Below, piece after piece: positions 1 through 8,072 of a DNA stretch of 64,000 nt. The notes under the pieces were generated by a model. That model saw only the letters and a program-made list of their open reading frames with translations. It was not told the DNA's origin and did no database searches. The translations under genes were made by a program, and so were the position numbers. The stretch's first letter is position 1. Every line of letters begins with the position of its first letter. The stretch is taken from positions 2,170,001 to 2,234,000 of the forward strand of contig NZ_FPEI01000006.1 in the NCBI RefSeq assembly GCF_900117415.1. The letters are read 5' to 3'. Source of the stretch: Hyphomicrobium sp. CS1BSMeth3. GTDB lineage: Bacteria > Pseudomonadota > Alphaproteobacteria > Rhizobiales > Hyphomicrobiaceae.

Positions 1-88
1 GATGTTCGGGCGTGTGTCCGAGGAGGCGTCGCTCATGAACTGATCCCCAATTGCGCACAACGACTGGATATTGGGCACGACGTGTGCA

Positions 89-132
89 TTGACGCAAAAG
101 ATATCAGCTCATATTGTCTAGGTACCAGACAA
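89..132 (+). promoter_or_regulatory. Candidate promoter with overlapping inverted-repeat operator before the GntR gene
   Basis: A sigma-70-like pair is visible: TTGACG at 89-94 and TATTGT at 112-117, separated by 17 bases. The inverted repeat TTGTCT-AGGTACC-AGACAA (114-132) overlaps the putative -10 element. GntR proteins of the HutC type bind short palindromes with GT...AC symmetry and usually repress themselves, so self-repression of the downstream regulator is a reasonable inference. The promoter call rests on sequence resemblance only. Confidence 0.45.
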
Positions 133-166
133 AATATGTCTATCAGGCATACGACAGAGACACAGC

Positions 167-994
167 TTGCCACACCGCTTTCTGAACCCATTTCCGAAGT
201 ACCTGCAGATCAGGGAAATCCTGCGCAAACGTCTAGAGCGCAGCGAGGTGGGTGATCGACTCCCGACGGAGCATTCGCTCTGCGGGGAGTTCGGCGTCAG
301 CAGAGAAACAGTGCGCGACGCTCTGCGAGGCCTTGAGGAAGACGGATATGTGAGCCGACGGCGCGGGCATGGAACTTCCGTCGTGAAAGTTCCGCGCCCC
401 CGCACGGAGCATCGCCTGACGGGTCTGACGGAAGACTTCAGCGCACTCAAGCTCGACACGGAAGCCCGCGTCATCAAGCGGGAGGTGGAGCTGCCGCCGC
501 CACTCGTCGCCGAGTTGATGGCGTCGTTGCCGGACGAAACCGTCTATGTCATCGAGCGCCTGCGGTTCTTTTCCCGCGATCACTTCGCGCATCATGCAGC
601 GTATATGCCGATCGATGTCGGCGCCCAACTGGCGCGCCTCGATCTCTCGCACACCTCCATCATGCATGAGCTTCGCGAAACGCTAGCTTACGAGATCTGG
701 GAAGATCAGCAGAGGATCGAGGCGACCGTCGCCGACAGCGACATGGCCAAACTTCTGCGCATTGATGTCGGCGCACCGCTCCTGTGCATCACGCGGCATT
801 TCCTCGAAGGCAACAGCAACCGCACCATCGTCGTCTTCCGTTCGCACTATCGCGCAGACCGCTACTACTACACGGTCAAGACCTCGCAAGACATGCGCGA
901 GGAGAAGTCGCGGACAGGAAAGCGGAGCGCGAAGAAAGCGACGCGTTCGCGCGCGCGTGCCAAGGGATCATCCAGAACGGGCGCAGCAAAATGA
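167..994 (+). CDS. GntR-family transcriptional regulator, HutC/UTRA type
   Basis: This 275-residue protein should be a cytoplasmic DNA-binding regulator. Residues about 10-75 form the GntR winged helix (RLPTEHSLCGEFGVSRETVR followed by a G-x-G-T wing), and residues about 95-235 match the UTRA ligand-binding domain that senses a small metabolite. The last 35 or so residues are a Lys/Arg/Ala-rich basic tail, which is unusual for the family and could add non-specific DNA affinity. The start is a TTG at 167, since no in-frame ATG lies upstream and the helix begins soon after. It reads into the opine-dehydrogenase-like gene and amino-acid importer and most likely controls them. The inducer is unknown. 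Confidence 0.88.
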   Translation: MPHRFLNPFPKYLQIREILRKRLERSEVGDRLPTEHSLCGEFGVSRETVRDALRGLEEDGYVSRRRGHGTSVVKVPRPRTEHRLTGLTEDFSALKLDTEARVIKREVELPPPLVAELMASLPDETVYVIERLRFFSRDHFAHHAAYMPIDVGAQLARLDLSHTSIMHELRETLAYEIWEDQQRIEATVADSDMAKLLRIDVGAPLLCITRHFLEGNSNRTIVVFRSHYRADRYYYTVKTSQDMREEKSRTGKRSAKKATRSRARAKGSSRTGAAK

Positions 995-1028
995 CAACTC
1001 TTGATCGGCACGATAGCGGAGGCCGGCC

Positions 1029-2103
1029 ATGAAGATTGGCATACTCGGTGCCGGAAATGTCGCTCTTGCGAATGCCGCGTGGCTCGCGAGTAAAGGCCAT
1101 GACATTCATCTTTGGACGGCGCTGGATGGTGAGCGTCAAGCGCTTGCTGACGGCACGCTCTCGATAGAAGGCCTGATCAACGCCAAGGCGAAGATCAAGA
1201 TCGCGTCGGACGTTTCCTCCGTCATTGCCGACGCCGAACTCGTGATGATTGCAGCACCCGCTTTTGCCCACGACACCCTTATGTCCGCGGCCTCGCCCGT
1301 ATCTCACGAACGATCACGTCGTTATGGTGCATCCGGTGACGGGGCTCAGCTCGTTGCTGCTCTCGCGCATGACGGCCAAGCGTAACGTGGCGCCGCTGAT
1401 CATCGATGCGTCCACGAGCCTCTTCACGGCGCGCAAGGCCGGACCGGCGACAGTCCGCATCTTAAAGATCAAGGATGTCATCGACATCGCCGCCATCCCG
1501 GCACGACGCGGTGCCGAGGCCATGATGCGCATGAGCGCGATCTACGGAGACCGCTTTCGGCTCGAGCCCAACGCGCTTGCCGTATCGCTCAACAATCACA
1601 ATCCCGTTTATCACGTCCCCCCGCTGCTCTGTAATCTGAGCCGAGCCGAGCGGCAGGAGAGCTGGATGATCTGGGAGTGCATCACGCCCGGCGTCGCGAA
1701 GCTCGTGAAGCTCGCCGATGATGAGCGCCTCCTCGTCGTCCGGCACTACGGCACGACAGAGATCTCCGTCGCCGACTATTTCCGCCAGGCCCACGGCGCA
1801 GAAGGGGACGATCTGCCGGCCATATTCGCGTCCGTTGCGAAGAAGCTCAAGGGCCCCATCGGGCCGCAGGCCTTCGACCACCGTTTCATCACCGAGGACG
1901 TGCCCTACGCGCTCGTATTCTTCGACGCTCTGGCACAAGCGGCCGGCATCGAGATGCCGATCACGCGCAATCTGATCGAGCTGACGTCGGCGCTCTACGA
2001 GCGTGATTTCGTGGCCGAGGGCCACACACTCGAACGGCTTGGGCTTTCCGGCCTCAGCTCAAGCGGGATTATCGACAAGACGATGAATGGCTTTGCCGCA
2101 TGA
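1029..2103 (+). pseudogene. NAD/NADP octopine/nopaline dehydrogenase-like gene, split by a +1 frameshift
   Basis: The first reading frame (1029 to 1292) gives an N-terminal Rossmann fold beginning MKIGILGAGNVALANAAWLA (GxGNxxxxA motif). The second frame, from 1294 to 2103, continues as the rest of an octopine/nopaline dehydrogenase-type protein (HPVTG, then a helical C-terminal domain with NNHNPVYHVPPLL). Removing the single T at 1293 joins the two frames exactly, giving ...MSAARPYLTNDHVVMVHPV. Without this, frame one stops at 1383-1385. Enzymes of this family reversibly condense an amino acid with a keto acid to form an opine. No other lesion is visible, so this is either a very recent pseudogene or a sequencing error. 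Its end overlaps the next start by ATGA, as expected of an operon member. Confidence 0.8.
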
Positions 2104-2840
2104 GCACACCGTTCGTCGAGTTCCGGAATGTCGTGAAGAGGTTTGGACAGCTCGAGGTACTCAGGGGTGTGAACTTGCAGATCGGGCGCGGAGAGGTCGT
2201 CGTGCTGTGCGGGCCAAGCGGGTCGGGCAAGAGCACGCTTCTTCGCTGCATCAATGGTCTGGAGAAGGTTCAATCGGGAGAGGTGGTCGTGGACGGTGTG
2301 GTGCTCGGCCGTTCTGCCTCCAAACTCGAACGCCTCAATCCGTCCGTCGGTATGGTGTTCCAGTCTTTCAATCTCTTTCCGCAGATGACGGTGCTGCAGA
2401 ATCTCATCCTCGCTCCGACGCTTGTGCGAGGCGCATCGCGCGCAGCGGCCGTGGAGCTTGCCCAGAAACTTCTCACGCGCGTTGGCATCGAGCAGAAAAT
2501 GGATGCCTTTCCCGACATGCTGTCCGGCGGTCAGCAGCAGCGTGCCGCCATCGCGCGAGCACTCTGTATGGAGCCAAAGGCCATGCTGTTCGATGAGCCG
2601 ACGTCGGCTCTCGATCCGGAGATGATCGCCGAAGTGCTCGATGTCATGCGCGATCTCGCGCGCGAAGGCATGACGATGGTGGTGGTGACACACGAGATGG
2701 GCTTTGCCCGCGAGGTCGCGGACCGCGTCGTCTTCATGGATGAAGGCCAGATAGTAGAGGACAGTGACCCGGAGTCGTTCTTCTCCAATCCGAAGGAGGA
2801 GCGCGCGCGCAGGTTCATCAGCAAGATCCTCCGGCACTGA
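2100..2840 (+). CDS. Polar amino-acid ABC transporter, ATP-binding subunit
   Basis: A 246-residue ATPase of the GlnQ/HisP type that powers uptake by the two permeases encoded downstream. The Walker A motif GPSGSGKST is at residues 38-46, the Q-loop lies in VFQSFNLFP, the signature LSGGQQQR is near residue 142 and Walker B is [13 protein letters not shown]. The length is normal for the amino-acid subfamily. Its start overlaps the stop of the dehydrogenase-like gene (ATGA), so the two are translationally coupled. The 64 bases that follow hold a good ribosome-binding site for the binding-protein gene. Confidence 0.93.
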   Translation: MSTPFVEFRNVVKRFGQLEVLRGVNLQIGRGEVVVLCGPSGSGKSTLLRCINGLEKVQSGEVVVDGVVLGRSASKLERLNPSVGMVFQSFNLFPQMTVLQNLILAPTLVRGASRAAAVELAQKLLTRVGIEQKMDAFPDMLSGGQQQRAAIARALCMEPKAMLFDEPTSALDPEMIAEVLDVMRDLAREGMTMVVVTHEMGFAREVADRVVFMDEGQIVEDSDPESFFSNPKEERARRFISKILRH

Positions 2841-2904
2841 CAGGATGGAGAGCTCAATCGAAGGCCCTTAGTCATTTCACTCGAGGCAAAAAGGGGAGTG
2901 GTCC

Positions 2905-3765
2905 ATGAGATCGACGGTAGCAGCGTTATCAATGGCACTTGGCCTTGCCATGGTGGCAGGTATTTCGGCACCCGCATCCGCTCAGTGCAGTTGCACCAAG
3001 ACAATGATCGACGAGGTCAAGGAGCGCGGCGTGCTCCGCGCCGGCGTCAAGAACGACGCGCCCTATCTCGGCTTTGTCGATGATAAGGGCGAGCTCGCGG
3101 GGTTTGAGATCGACATCGTCAAGGATCTGGCCCGCCGCCTCAACGTCAAAGTGGAGTTCGAGCCCGTCAAGGCCTCGAACCGAGTGCAGCTCCTTCAGCA
3201 GGGGCGCATCGACATTATCGTCGCCACGGTGAGCCACTATCGCAACCGCGATCGCGTCGTCGATTTCACACTGCCCTATCTCTACACGCCACAAACGCTG
3301 CTCGTGAAGAAGGCGAGCGGCATCAAAAGCATGGCGGATATGGCCGGCAAACGCTTCGGTCTCGATGCCGGTTCGGGTGCGGTGAAGAATGTGCCGCGTG
3401 CCCAGCCCAAGGCGATCGTCCAGACCTTCCAAAACTGGCCTGAGGCCTTCTTCGCGCTCGAGCGCGGCACCGTCGATGCCGTGGCCACCGACAACCTTCT
3501 TCTCGCTGGTCTGCGCGCGGCCTCTCCCGATCCGAGCGTCTACGAGGTCGTCGGCAAGGAAGGCTTCTACGGCGGCGCCTACTATGCAGCCGTCGTGCGG
3601 GAGAACGACTCGAAGTCGCGCGACGCAATCAACTTCCTTCTGCAGGACCAGTGGAAGGACGGCACCTGGATGGCGATCTTCGACAAGTGGCTCGGCAAAG
3701 ACTCCGCTCTGAAGATGACGCTCGCCGACTTCAACGACTTCAGCATTCCGGTTTGGGACGAATGA
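2905..3765 (+). CDS. Periplasmic amino-acid-type solute-binding protein
   Basis: A 286-residue protein of solute-binding family 3. Residues 1-26 are a signal peptide ending ASAQ, and the mature domain opens with the typical phrase KERGVLRAGVKNDAPYLGFVDDKGELAGFEIDIVKDLA. It should capture the substrate in the periplasm and deliver it to the permease pair. The family binds polar amino acids, opines and related small molecules; the sequence alone does not identify the ligand. AAGGGGAG just before the ATG is a strong ribosome-binding site. Two cysteines lie just after the signal peptide (CSC), but no lipobox is evident. A hairpin follows the gene. Confidence 0.92.
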   Translation: MRSTVAALSMALGLAMVAGISAPASAQCSCTKTMIDEVKERGVLRAGVKNDAPYLGFVDDKGELAGFEIDIVKDLARRLNVKVEFEPVKASNRVQLLQQGRIDIIVATVSHYRNRDRVVDFTLPYLYTPQTLLVKKASGIKSMADMAGKRFGLDAGSGAVKNVPRAQPKAIVQTFQNWPEAFFALERGTVDAVATDNLLLAGLRAASPDPSVYEVVGKEGFYGGAYYAAVVRENDSKSRDAINFLLQDQWKDGTWMAIFDKWLGKDSALKMTLADFNDFSIPVWDE

Positions 3766-3780
3766 TCGAACGATGATGAT

Positions 3781-3805
3781 GCGGCGGCAGTTGTATTGCC
3801 GCCGC
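3781..3805 (+). other. Stem-loop after the binding-protein gene
   Basis: GCGGCGGCA (3781-3789) pairs perfectly with TGCCGCCGC (3797-3805) around a seven-base loop. No T-run follows. Hairpins at this place in ABC operons often protect the upstream binding-protein message or partly attenuate readthrough, so that binding protein exceeds permease. That role is inferred here. Confidence 0.55.
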
Positions 3806-3832
3806 CCCTGACGCTGCATCCGGACGCGATCG

Positions 3833-4561
3833 ATGAATACCGACTGGAGCATATTGTGGGGTGAAGCAGGCTGGTCGATCCTGACTGGCCTCAACTTCAC
3901 GCTAAAGCTCGCAATCTGCTCGTTGATCCTTGCCGTCTCGATCGGCTTTGCCATGGGAACACTTCGCTGGATCGGCTGGCGATGGGCCGAGCCCATCTGC
4001 TGGTTCTTCGTCGAGTTCTCGCGAAATACGCCGCCCGTCGTCCAGATCCTGTTCTGGTACTTCTCGGCGTCATACATCCTGCCGCAGCCGCTGTTCATCG
4101 CCCTTCGCGACTTCGGGTACGAAATGGGCGCGGCCGTCATCGCCCTTTCGATCTATCACGGCGCCTTCTTCTCGGAAGTCGTACGCGCCGGGCTCAATGC
4201 CATTCCACGCGGACAGCTCGAAGCCGCGCGCGCACTTGGCCTCGGGCTTGGGCAGGCGCTCCGCCGCGTGCTCTATCCGCAGGCTCTGCGCATTCTCGTT
4301 CCACCGCTGGTGAATGAGGCGACATCACTCGTCAAGAACACCTCCCTTGCCATGGCGATCGGAGTCACCGAGCTCACGTATCAGTATCGCTCCATCGACA
4401 ACTTCCTGTTCCGCGGTCTCGAAGCTCTTACGGCCGTGACCGTCATCTACTTCATCCTCTGCCTCCTCATGGCCGGCATCGGCAATCTCGTACAGGCACG
4501 ACTGTCGCGCCACATCCATGCACGCTCGGCAACCGTTGCAGCCGGGAGTGGTCTCTCATGA
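3833..4561 (+). CDS. Amino-acid ABC transporter permease (HisMQ type), first subunit
   Basis: A 242-residue inner-membrane permease of the polar amino-acid family. It has several hydrophobic segments and the conserved coupling-loop region AARALGLGLGQALRRVLYPQALRILVPPLVNEATSLVKNTSL, which contacts the ATPase; the FSRNTPPVVQ segment near residue 64 is also typical of this family. It pairs with the next gene to form a heterodimeric channel, and the two overlap by ATGA. The start at 3833 gives the usual short N-terminal MNTDWSILWGEAGWSIL. The substrate is not deducible beyond an amino-acid-like solute. Confidence 0.92.
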   Translation: MNTDWSILWGEAGWSILTGLNFTLKLAICSLILAVSIGFAMGTLRWIGWRWAEPICWFFVEFSRNTPPVVQILFWYFSASYILPQPLFIALRDFGYEMGAAVIALSIYHGAFFSEVVRAGLNAIPRGQLEAARALGLGLGQALRRVLYPQALRILVPPLVNEATSLVKNTSLAMAIGVTELTYQYRSIDNFLFRGLEALTAVTVIYFILCLLMAGIGNLVQARLSRHIHARSATVAAGSGLS

Positions 4562-5265
4562 GCAACTGGGAGCGCGTCTGGACCCTCGCGAACTGGCAGC
4601 GGCTGCTGTTCGGCGATCTTTTCACGCGCGGCCAACTTGGCGGCATCGCGCTGACACTTACAATCGGTCTTCTGGCGATCCTGGGATCGACGCTGATCGG
4701 AGCCATCGTCGGACTGATGCGCAACTCGCCGCGCCGCAGCCTGAACGTGCCGGCGATGATCTACGTGCAAGCCTTCCGCAATGTTCCGCTGCTGATTCTG
4801 GTCTTCTGGGCCTACTTCGTGCCCCCGGCGCTCGGCTTTCAGATTTCGAAGTTCATGAGTGTGCTCATCGCTCTGACGCTGTTCACCGGCGCGTATATTG
4901 CCGAGATCGTGCATGGAGGCATCAAGTCTGTCGCCCCCGCCAACATCGAGGCCGGTCGCGCTCTCGGCCTTGCAGGCTATCAGATCCACACCAAGATCGT
5001 CCTGCCGCAGGCCTTCTTCAACATGCTGCCTGCGCTCGCGGGGCGCTATGTGGTCTCCATCAAGAACACCTCGCTCGCCTTCCTGATCGGCCTCACGGAT
5101 CTGACCGAGATCGGCAAGCAGATCGGCGCCCGTCTCATGACCGCGCCGCTCGAGGTCTATCTCACGCTCCTCATCATCTACTTCGTCGTCAATCGCGCGA
5201 TATCGGCGCTTGTCCGTCTCCTCGAAGACCGCAAGCGCTTCAATCGTCTCTTCCTACGCATCTAA
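4558..5265 (+). CDS. Amino-acid ABC transporter permease (HisMQ type), second subunit
   Basis: A 235-residue integral membrane protein homologous to the preceding permease. The AFRNVPLLILVFW segment and the coupling loop EAGRALGLAGYQIHTKIVLPQAFFNMLPALAGRYVVSIKNTSLAFLIGLTDL are both clear. Its ATG overlaps the stop of the upstream permease, so equal synthesis of the two halves is likely. With the ATPase (2100-2840) and the binding protein (2905-3765) it completes a four-gene importer. The aminotransferase gene follows after 24 bases, which suggests that the imported compound is its substrate or precursor. Confidence 0.92.
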   Translation: MSNWERVWTLANWQRLLFGDLFTRGQLGGIALTLTIGLLAILGSTLIGAIVGLMRNSPRRSLNVPAMIYVQAFRNVPLLILVFWAYFVPPALGFQISKFMSVLIALTLFTGAYIAEIVHGGIKSVAPANIEAGRALGLAGYQIHTKIVLPQAFFNMLPALAGRYVVSIKNTSLAFLIGLTDLTEIGKQIGARLMTAPLEVYLTLLIIYFVVNRAISALVRLLEDRKRFNRLFLRI

Positions 5266-5289
5266 CCCAACACGAAGAAGGATTCCGAT

Positions 5290-6630
5290 ATGGAACGCGC
5301 AAAGGCCAAGGAGATCGTCTCGACGTGGGCATTCCCGACAGTCAAGACAAGCTACATGGGCGGCCTCGAGGACCGGCCGATCCTCGCCAAATCAAAAGGT
5401 ACGCTCGTCTACGACACCGACGGCAAGGAATATCTGGATTTTCAGTCCGGTCAGATGGGCGCGGCCCTAGGCCACCAGCATCCGCGCATGGTCAAGGTGA
5501 TCACCGAGACGATGCAGTCGCTGCTCCATGCCAGCAATACAATGCTGAATACGGCGCGCCTGCGCCTGCATGAGACCCTCGGCAAGATCCTCCCAAAGCC
5601 GCTCAAGCGTTCCCTCTTCCTCGTCAGCGGCAGCGACTCGATCGAGGCCGCGATCGATCTCGGCCGGAAGGCCACCGGCGGTTTGGACATCATCGGCTTC
5701 CACTCGGGTTTGCACGGGTCGACATCGTATCTCACGCGCTCCCTTTCGTTCGCCTGGAGCCGACGCAAGCACACGGTCGTCGCCCCCGCGACATCGTCGA
5801 TCATGACGCCCAATTGCTACCGCTGCCCCCTCGCCCAGAAGCATCCGACATGCGGCTTCGCCTGCCTCAAGATGAGCATGGAGCTGGCGGACGCGAACTT
5901 CACGAGCCAGCCGGCGGGTTTCATCGGTGAGCCGATCCTCAGCGCCGGCGGTGTGATCGTCCCGCCACCCGGCTACTTCAGCGCGCTGCGCAAGGAGCTC
6001 GACAAGCGCGGCATGCTCATGATCTTCGACGAGTCGCAGACCGGTCTCGGCAAAACGGGTCATCTGTTCGGCTTCCAGCTTCATCAGAACGTCACTCCGG
6101 ACATCATCACGATCTCAAAGCACTTCGGCGGCGGCCTGCCGATCAGCGCCGTAATTACGTCTGATGAAATCGCGGAGAAGGCAGTCGCCAACGGCTACTT
6201 CGCCACGCGCTCGCACGCGACGGATCCGCTGCTTTGCGCGGCCGGTGAAGAGAGCGTCAAGATCGTGGTCGAGGAGGACATGGCAGGCAAGGCGCGCCGC
6301 ATCGAGAGCCGTATCAAGGCCGCGCTCGCCGAGATGAGCAAGGAAATCGAGCTCATCGGCGACGTCCGCGGGCACGGCACGCTGCTCGGTGTCGAGCTCG
6401 TCACGGATCGCGAGAAGAAAACGCCGGCCGATGCCGCGACCAGCCAGGTGGCGAAGTACTGCCTCGACAATGGCCTCATCTTCCAGATCCGCGGCTATCA
6501 GGGCACGCAGAACATCATTCGCCTCGTGCCGCCCATGGCGTCGACGGATGCGGAGATCGACCGCGGTATGGCCATCCTGTTCGATGCGCTGAAGGCGGCG
6601 CAGAAGAGCCCGGCCGCAAAGCAGCAGTGA
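5290..6630 (+). CDS. Class III PLP-dependent aminotransferase, 2,2-dialkylglycine-decarboxylase-like
   Basis: A 446-residue cytoplasmic fold-type I PLP enzyme. The predicted Schiff-base lysine is K277 in TISKHFGGGLP and the cofactor aspartate is D247 in IFDESQTG. Several stretches (DFQSGQMGAALGHQHP, FIGEPILSAGGVI, GDVRGHGTLLGVELVTDR) resemble dialkylglycine decarboxylase more than GABA or ornithine aminotransferases, from memory of that family. An inserted segment near residues 176-192 contains four cysteines (C176, C179, C188, C192), spaced as if to bind a metal or form disulfides. Reactions possible for the subgroup are decarboxylation-dependent or simple transamination of an alpha-amino acid. 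The gene is co-directional with the importer. Confidence 0.85.
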   Translation: MERAKAKEIVSTWAFPTVKTSYMGGLEDRPILAKSKGTLVYDTDGKEYLDFQSGQMGAALGHQHPRMVKVITETMQSLLHASNTMLNTARLRLHETLGKILPKPLKRSLFLVSGSDSIEAAIDLGRKATGGLDIIGFHSGLHGSTSYLTRSLSFAWSRRKHTVVAPATSSIMTPNCYRCPLAQKHPTCGFACLKMSMELADANFTSQPAGFIGEPILSAGGVIVPPPGYFSALRKELDKRGMLMIFDESQTGLGKTGHLFGFQLHQNVTPDIITISKHFGGGLPISAVITSDEIAEKAVANGYFATRSHATDPLLCAAGEESVKIVVEEDMAGKARRIESRIKAALAEMSKEIELIGDVRGHGTLLGVELVTDREKKTPADAATSQVAKYCLDNGLIFQIRGYQGTQNIIRLVPPMASTDAEIDRGMAILFDALKAAQKSPAAKQQ

Positions 6631-6657
6631 TGTGAACACGACACCATAGGTGCAGCC

Positions 6658-7950
6658 ATGAAGACAGTTGTACAGGACAGCGCTGCTGCCCGAACGGATC
6701 GGTTTGGTAACACGATCGACCCGACGGTCGGTTATGCCCGCGGGGCCGTCATCACAGACGAAGTGGCCGAGTCCCTGCGCCAGCAGCGTGCCTACACCAT
6801 CGTGCGCGATCGCTACAAAAAGTACGGCGACGATGGCGTGTTCAATCTCACCGGCCTCATCCGCGCCTTCCCCTTCGAGGAGGGAGACGCGGATGCGATG
6901 CGCTCCTATGTGCACTTCATTGCGCGTTCGGAGGGCGAGCTGGAGCCGCTGGCAATCTCGCGCATGGGCGGCAAGGCAGAGAAGCACGACGGCTTTCTTG
7001 CCACCCGCATCACCGCAGCGACGCTTGCAACGATGCTCACGGTGCTGAAGCCGGGGGACCGCGTCGTGTCGCTCGTCGCGGCCGACCGTTCGCATCCCTC
7101 GGTGCGCCAGGGCGTTGTTGTCGCTCAAGGCACGTTCGAGGAATTCACGAGCATCGATGCCTTCGAGGCGGCGGTTGCAGCCGGCGCGGCGCCGCGGGCA
7201 ATCGTCGTCACGACGATATCGCCGTCCAAGAACCACCTGCCGCGTTCGTTCGTCGAGCGCGCGGCAGCCGCGGCGCGCAAGCGCGGTGCCTTGGTTATCC
7301 TGGACGACGCGCACATGGCCGCGCGCATTTCACTGTATGACGAGCCGGGCGGGCTCGAGCTTGCCGACGCGGACATTGCCGTGTGGTCCATGGACAAGCA
7401 TCTTGGTGGTCCGCGCTCTGGGTTCGTTGCCGGCAAGCGTGATCTTGTTCGCGCGGTGAAGGCGCGCGCACTGGCGCTTGGCGTCGAGGCTCAGCTCGGT
7501 CAGTACATCGCCGCCGCTCATGCGGTTGCAGCCTTCGATCCGGAACCTATCCGCGAAGCGGCACGCATGTCCGTCCAGATTCGGGATGCGTTGCAGGACG
7601 CAGCCGAAGGCAAGATCTATCTCGCCGGCGCCGGCATCGCCGTCAGTGGCGAGGACTTCCTTGAGCTGGCCTTGCGCAAGACCAATCATGACACGACCAG
7701 AGTCGTCCCGATCGAAGCAGTCGCATTCGCGTCGATGCGCATTCTGGAGGAGTTCGGAGGTGTCATGATCCCGGCGGTTGGCATGCCGGGCGCCGCCTGC
7801 ACGTTCCGTGTCATGTGCTACCCGGATGGCGCGCGTTTTGGCCTGAAGCGCGTCGTCGAAGCATGGCATACCGGCATGAACGAGCTGGTGGCCGCGCTGG
7901 ACGAGCCTGAACGGATCGGCGGCACTCTTCTCCAAGACTATGGAGTTTGA
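6658..7950 (+). CDS. SelA-like PLP-dependent enzyme of unknown specificity
   Basis: A 430-residue protein with the layout of a fold-type I PLP enzyme. VILDDAHMAARI (residues 213-224) carries the cofactor aspartate, and SMDKHLGGPRSGFVAG (244-259) supplies the probable PLP lysine K247. The nearest families I recognise are the SelA-like, cystathionine-lyase-like and aminotransferase V-like proteins, but the match is too loose for a reaction. An N-terminal segment of about 60 residues precedes the catalytic fold. It lies 27 bases after the class III aminotransferase and closes the locus, so it probably works on a related amino compound, for instance by beta-elimination or aldol-type cleavage. Confidence 0.7.
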   Translation: MKTVVQDSAAARTDRFGNTIDPTVGYARGAVITDEVAESLRQQRAYTIVRDRYKKYGDDGVFNLTGLIRAFPFEEGDADAMRSYVHFIARSEGELEPLAISRMGGKAEKHDGFLATRITAATLATMLTVLKPGDRVVSLVAADRSHPSVRQGVVVAQGTFEEFTSIDAFEAAVAAGAAPRAIVVTTISPSKNHLPRSFVERAAAAARKRGALVILDDAHMAARISLYDEPGGLELADADIAVWSMDKHLGGPRSGFVAGKRDLVRAVKARALALGVEAQLGQYIAAAHAVAAFDPEPIREAARMSVQIRDALQDAAEGKIYLAGAGIAVSGEDFLELALRKTNHDTTRVVPIEAVAFASMRILEEFGGVMIPAVGMPGAACTFRVMCYPDGARFGLKRVVEAWHTGMNELVAALDEPERIGGTLLQDYGV

Positions 7951-7992
7951 TCCGGAACATCCAGTCATCGAGCTCCGAGCCTGGCGGTTGCC

Positions 7993-8047
7993 GTAGCTAA
8001 TCAGCGCAGCAAGACAAAGTTCCACCTCAGGCGCTTTGCGCTGCTAC
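7993..8047. terminator. Possible bidirectional stem-loop between convergent operons
   Basis: GTAGC (7993-7997) and AGCGCA (8003-8008) can pair with TGCGCT (8037-8042) and GCTAC (8043-8047), giving a bulged stem between the stop of the PLP gene and the end of the efflux operon on the other strand. There is no clear T-run, so a terminator role is tentative. Confidence 0.3.
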
Positions 8048-8072
8048 GGCTCGGTCTTCGGCAACGCTCTCG

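Noticed and set aside
1029..2103. Programmed ribosomal frameshift in the opine-dehydrogenase-like gene
   Set aside because: No slippery heptamer or downstream hairpin is visible around 1293; the slip is best explained by one inserted base. The family is not known to use frameshifting.
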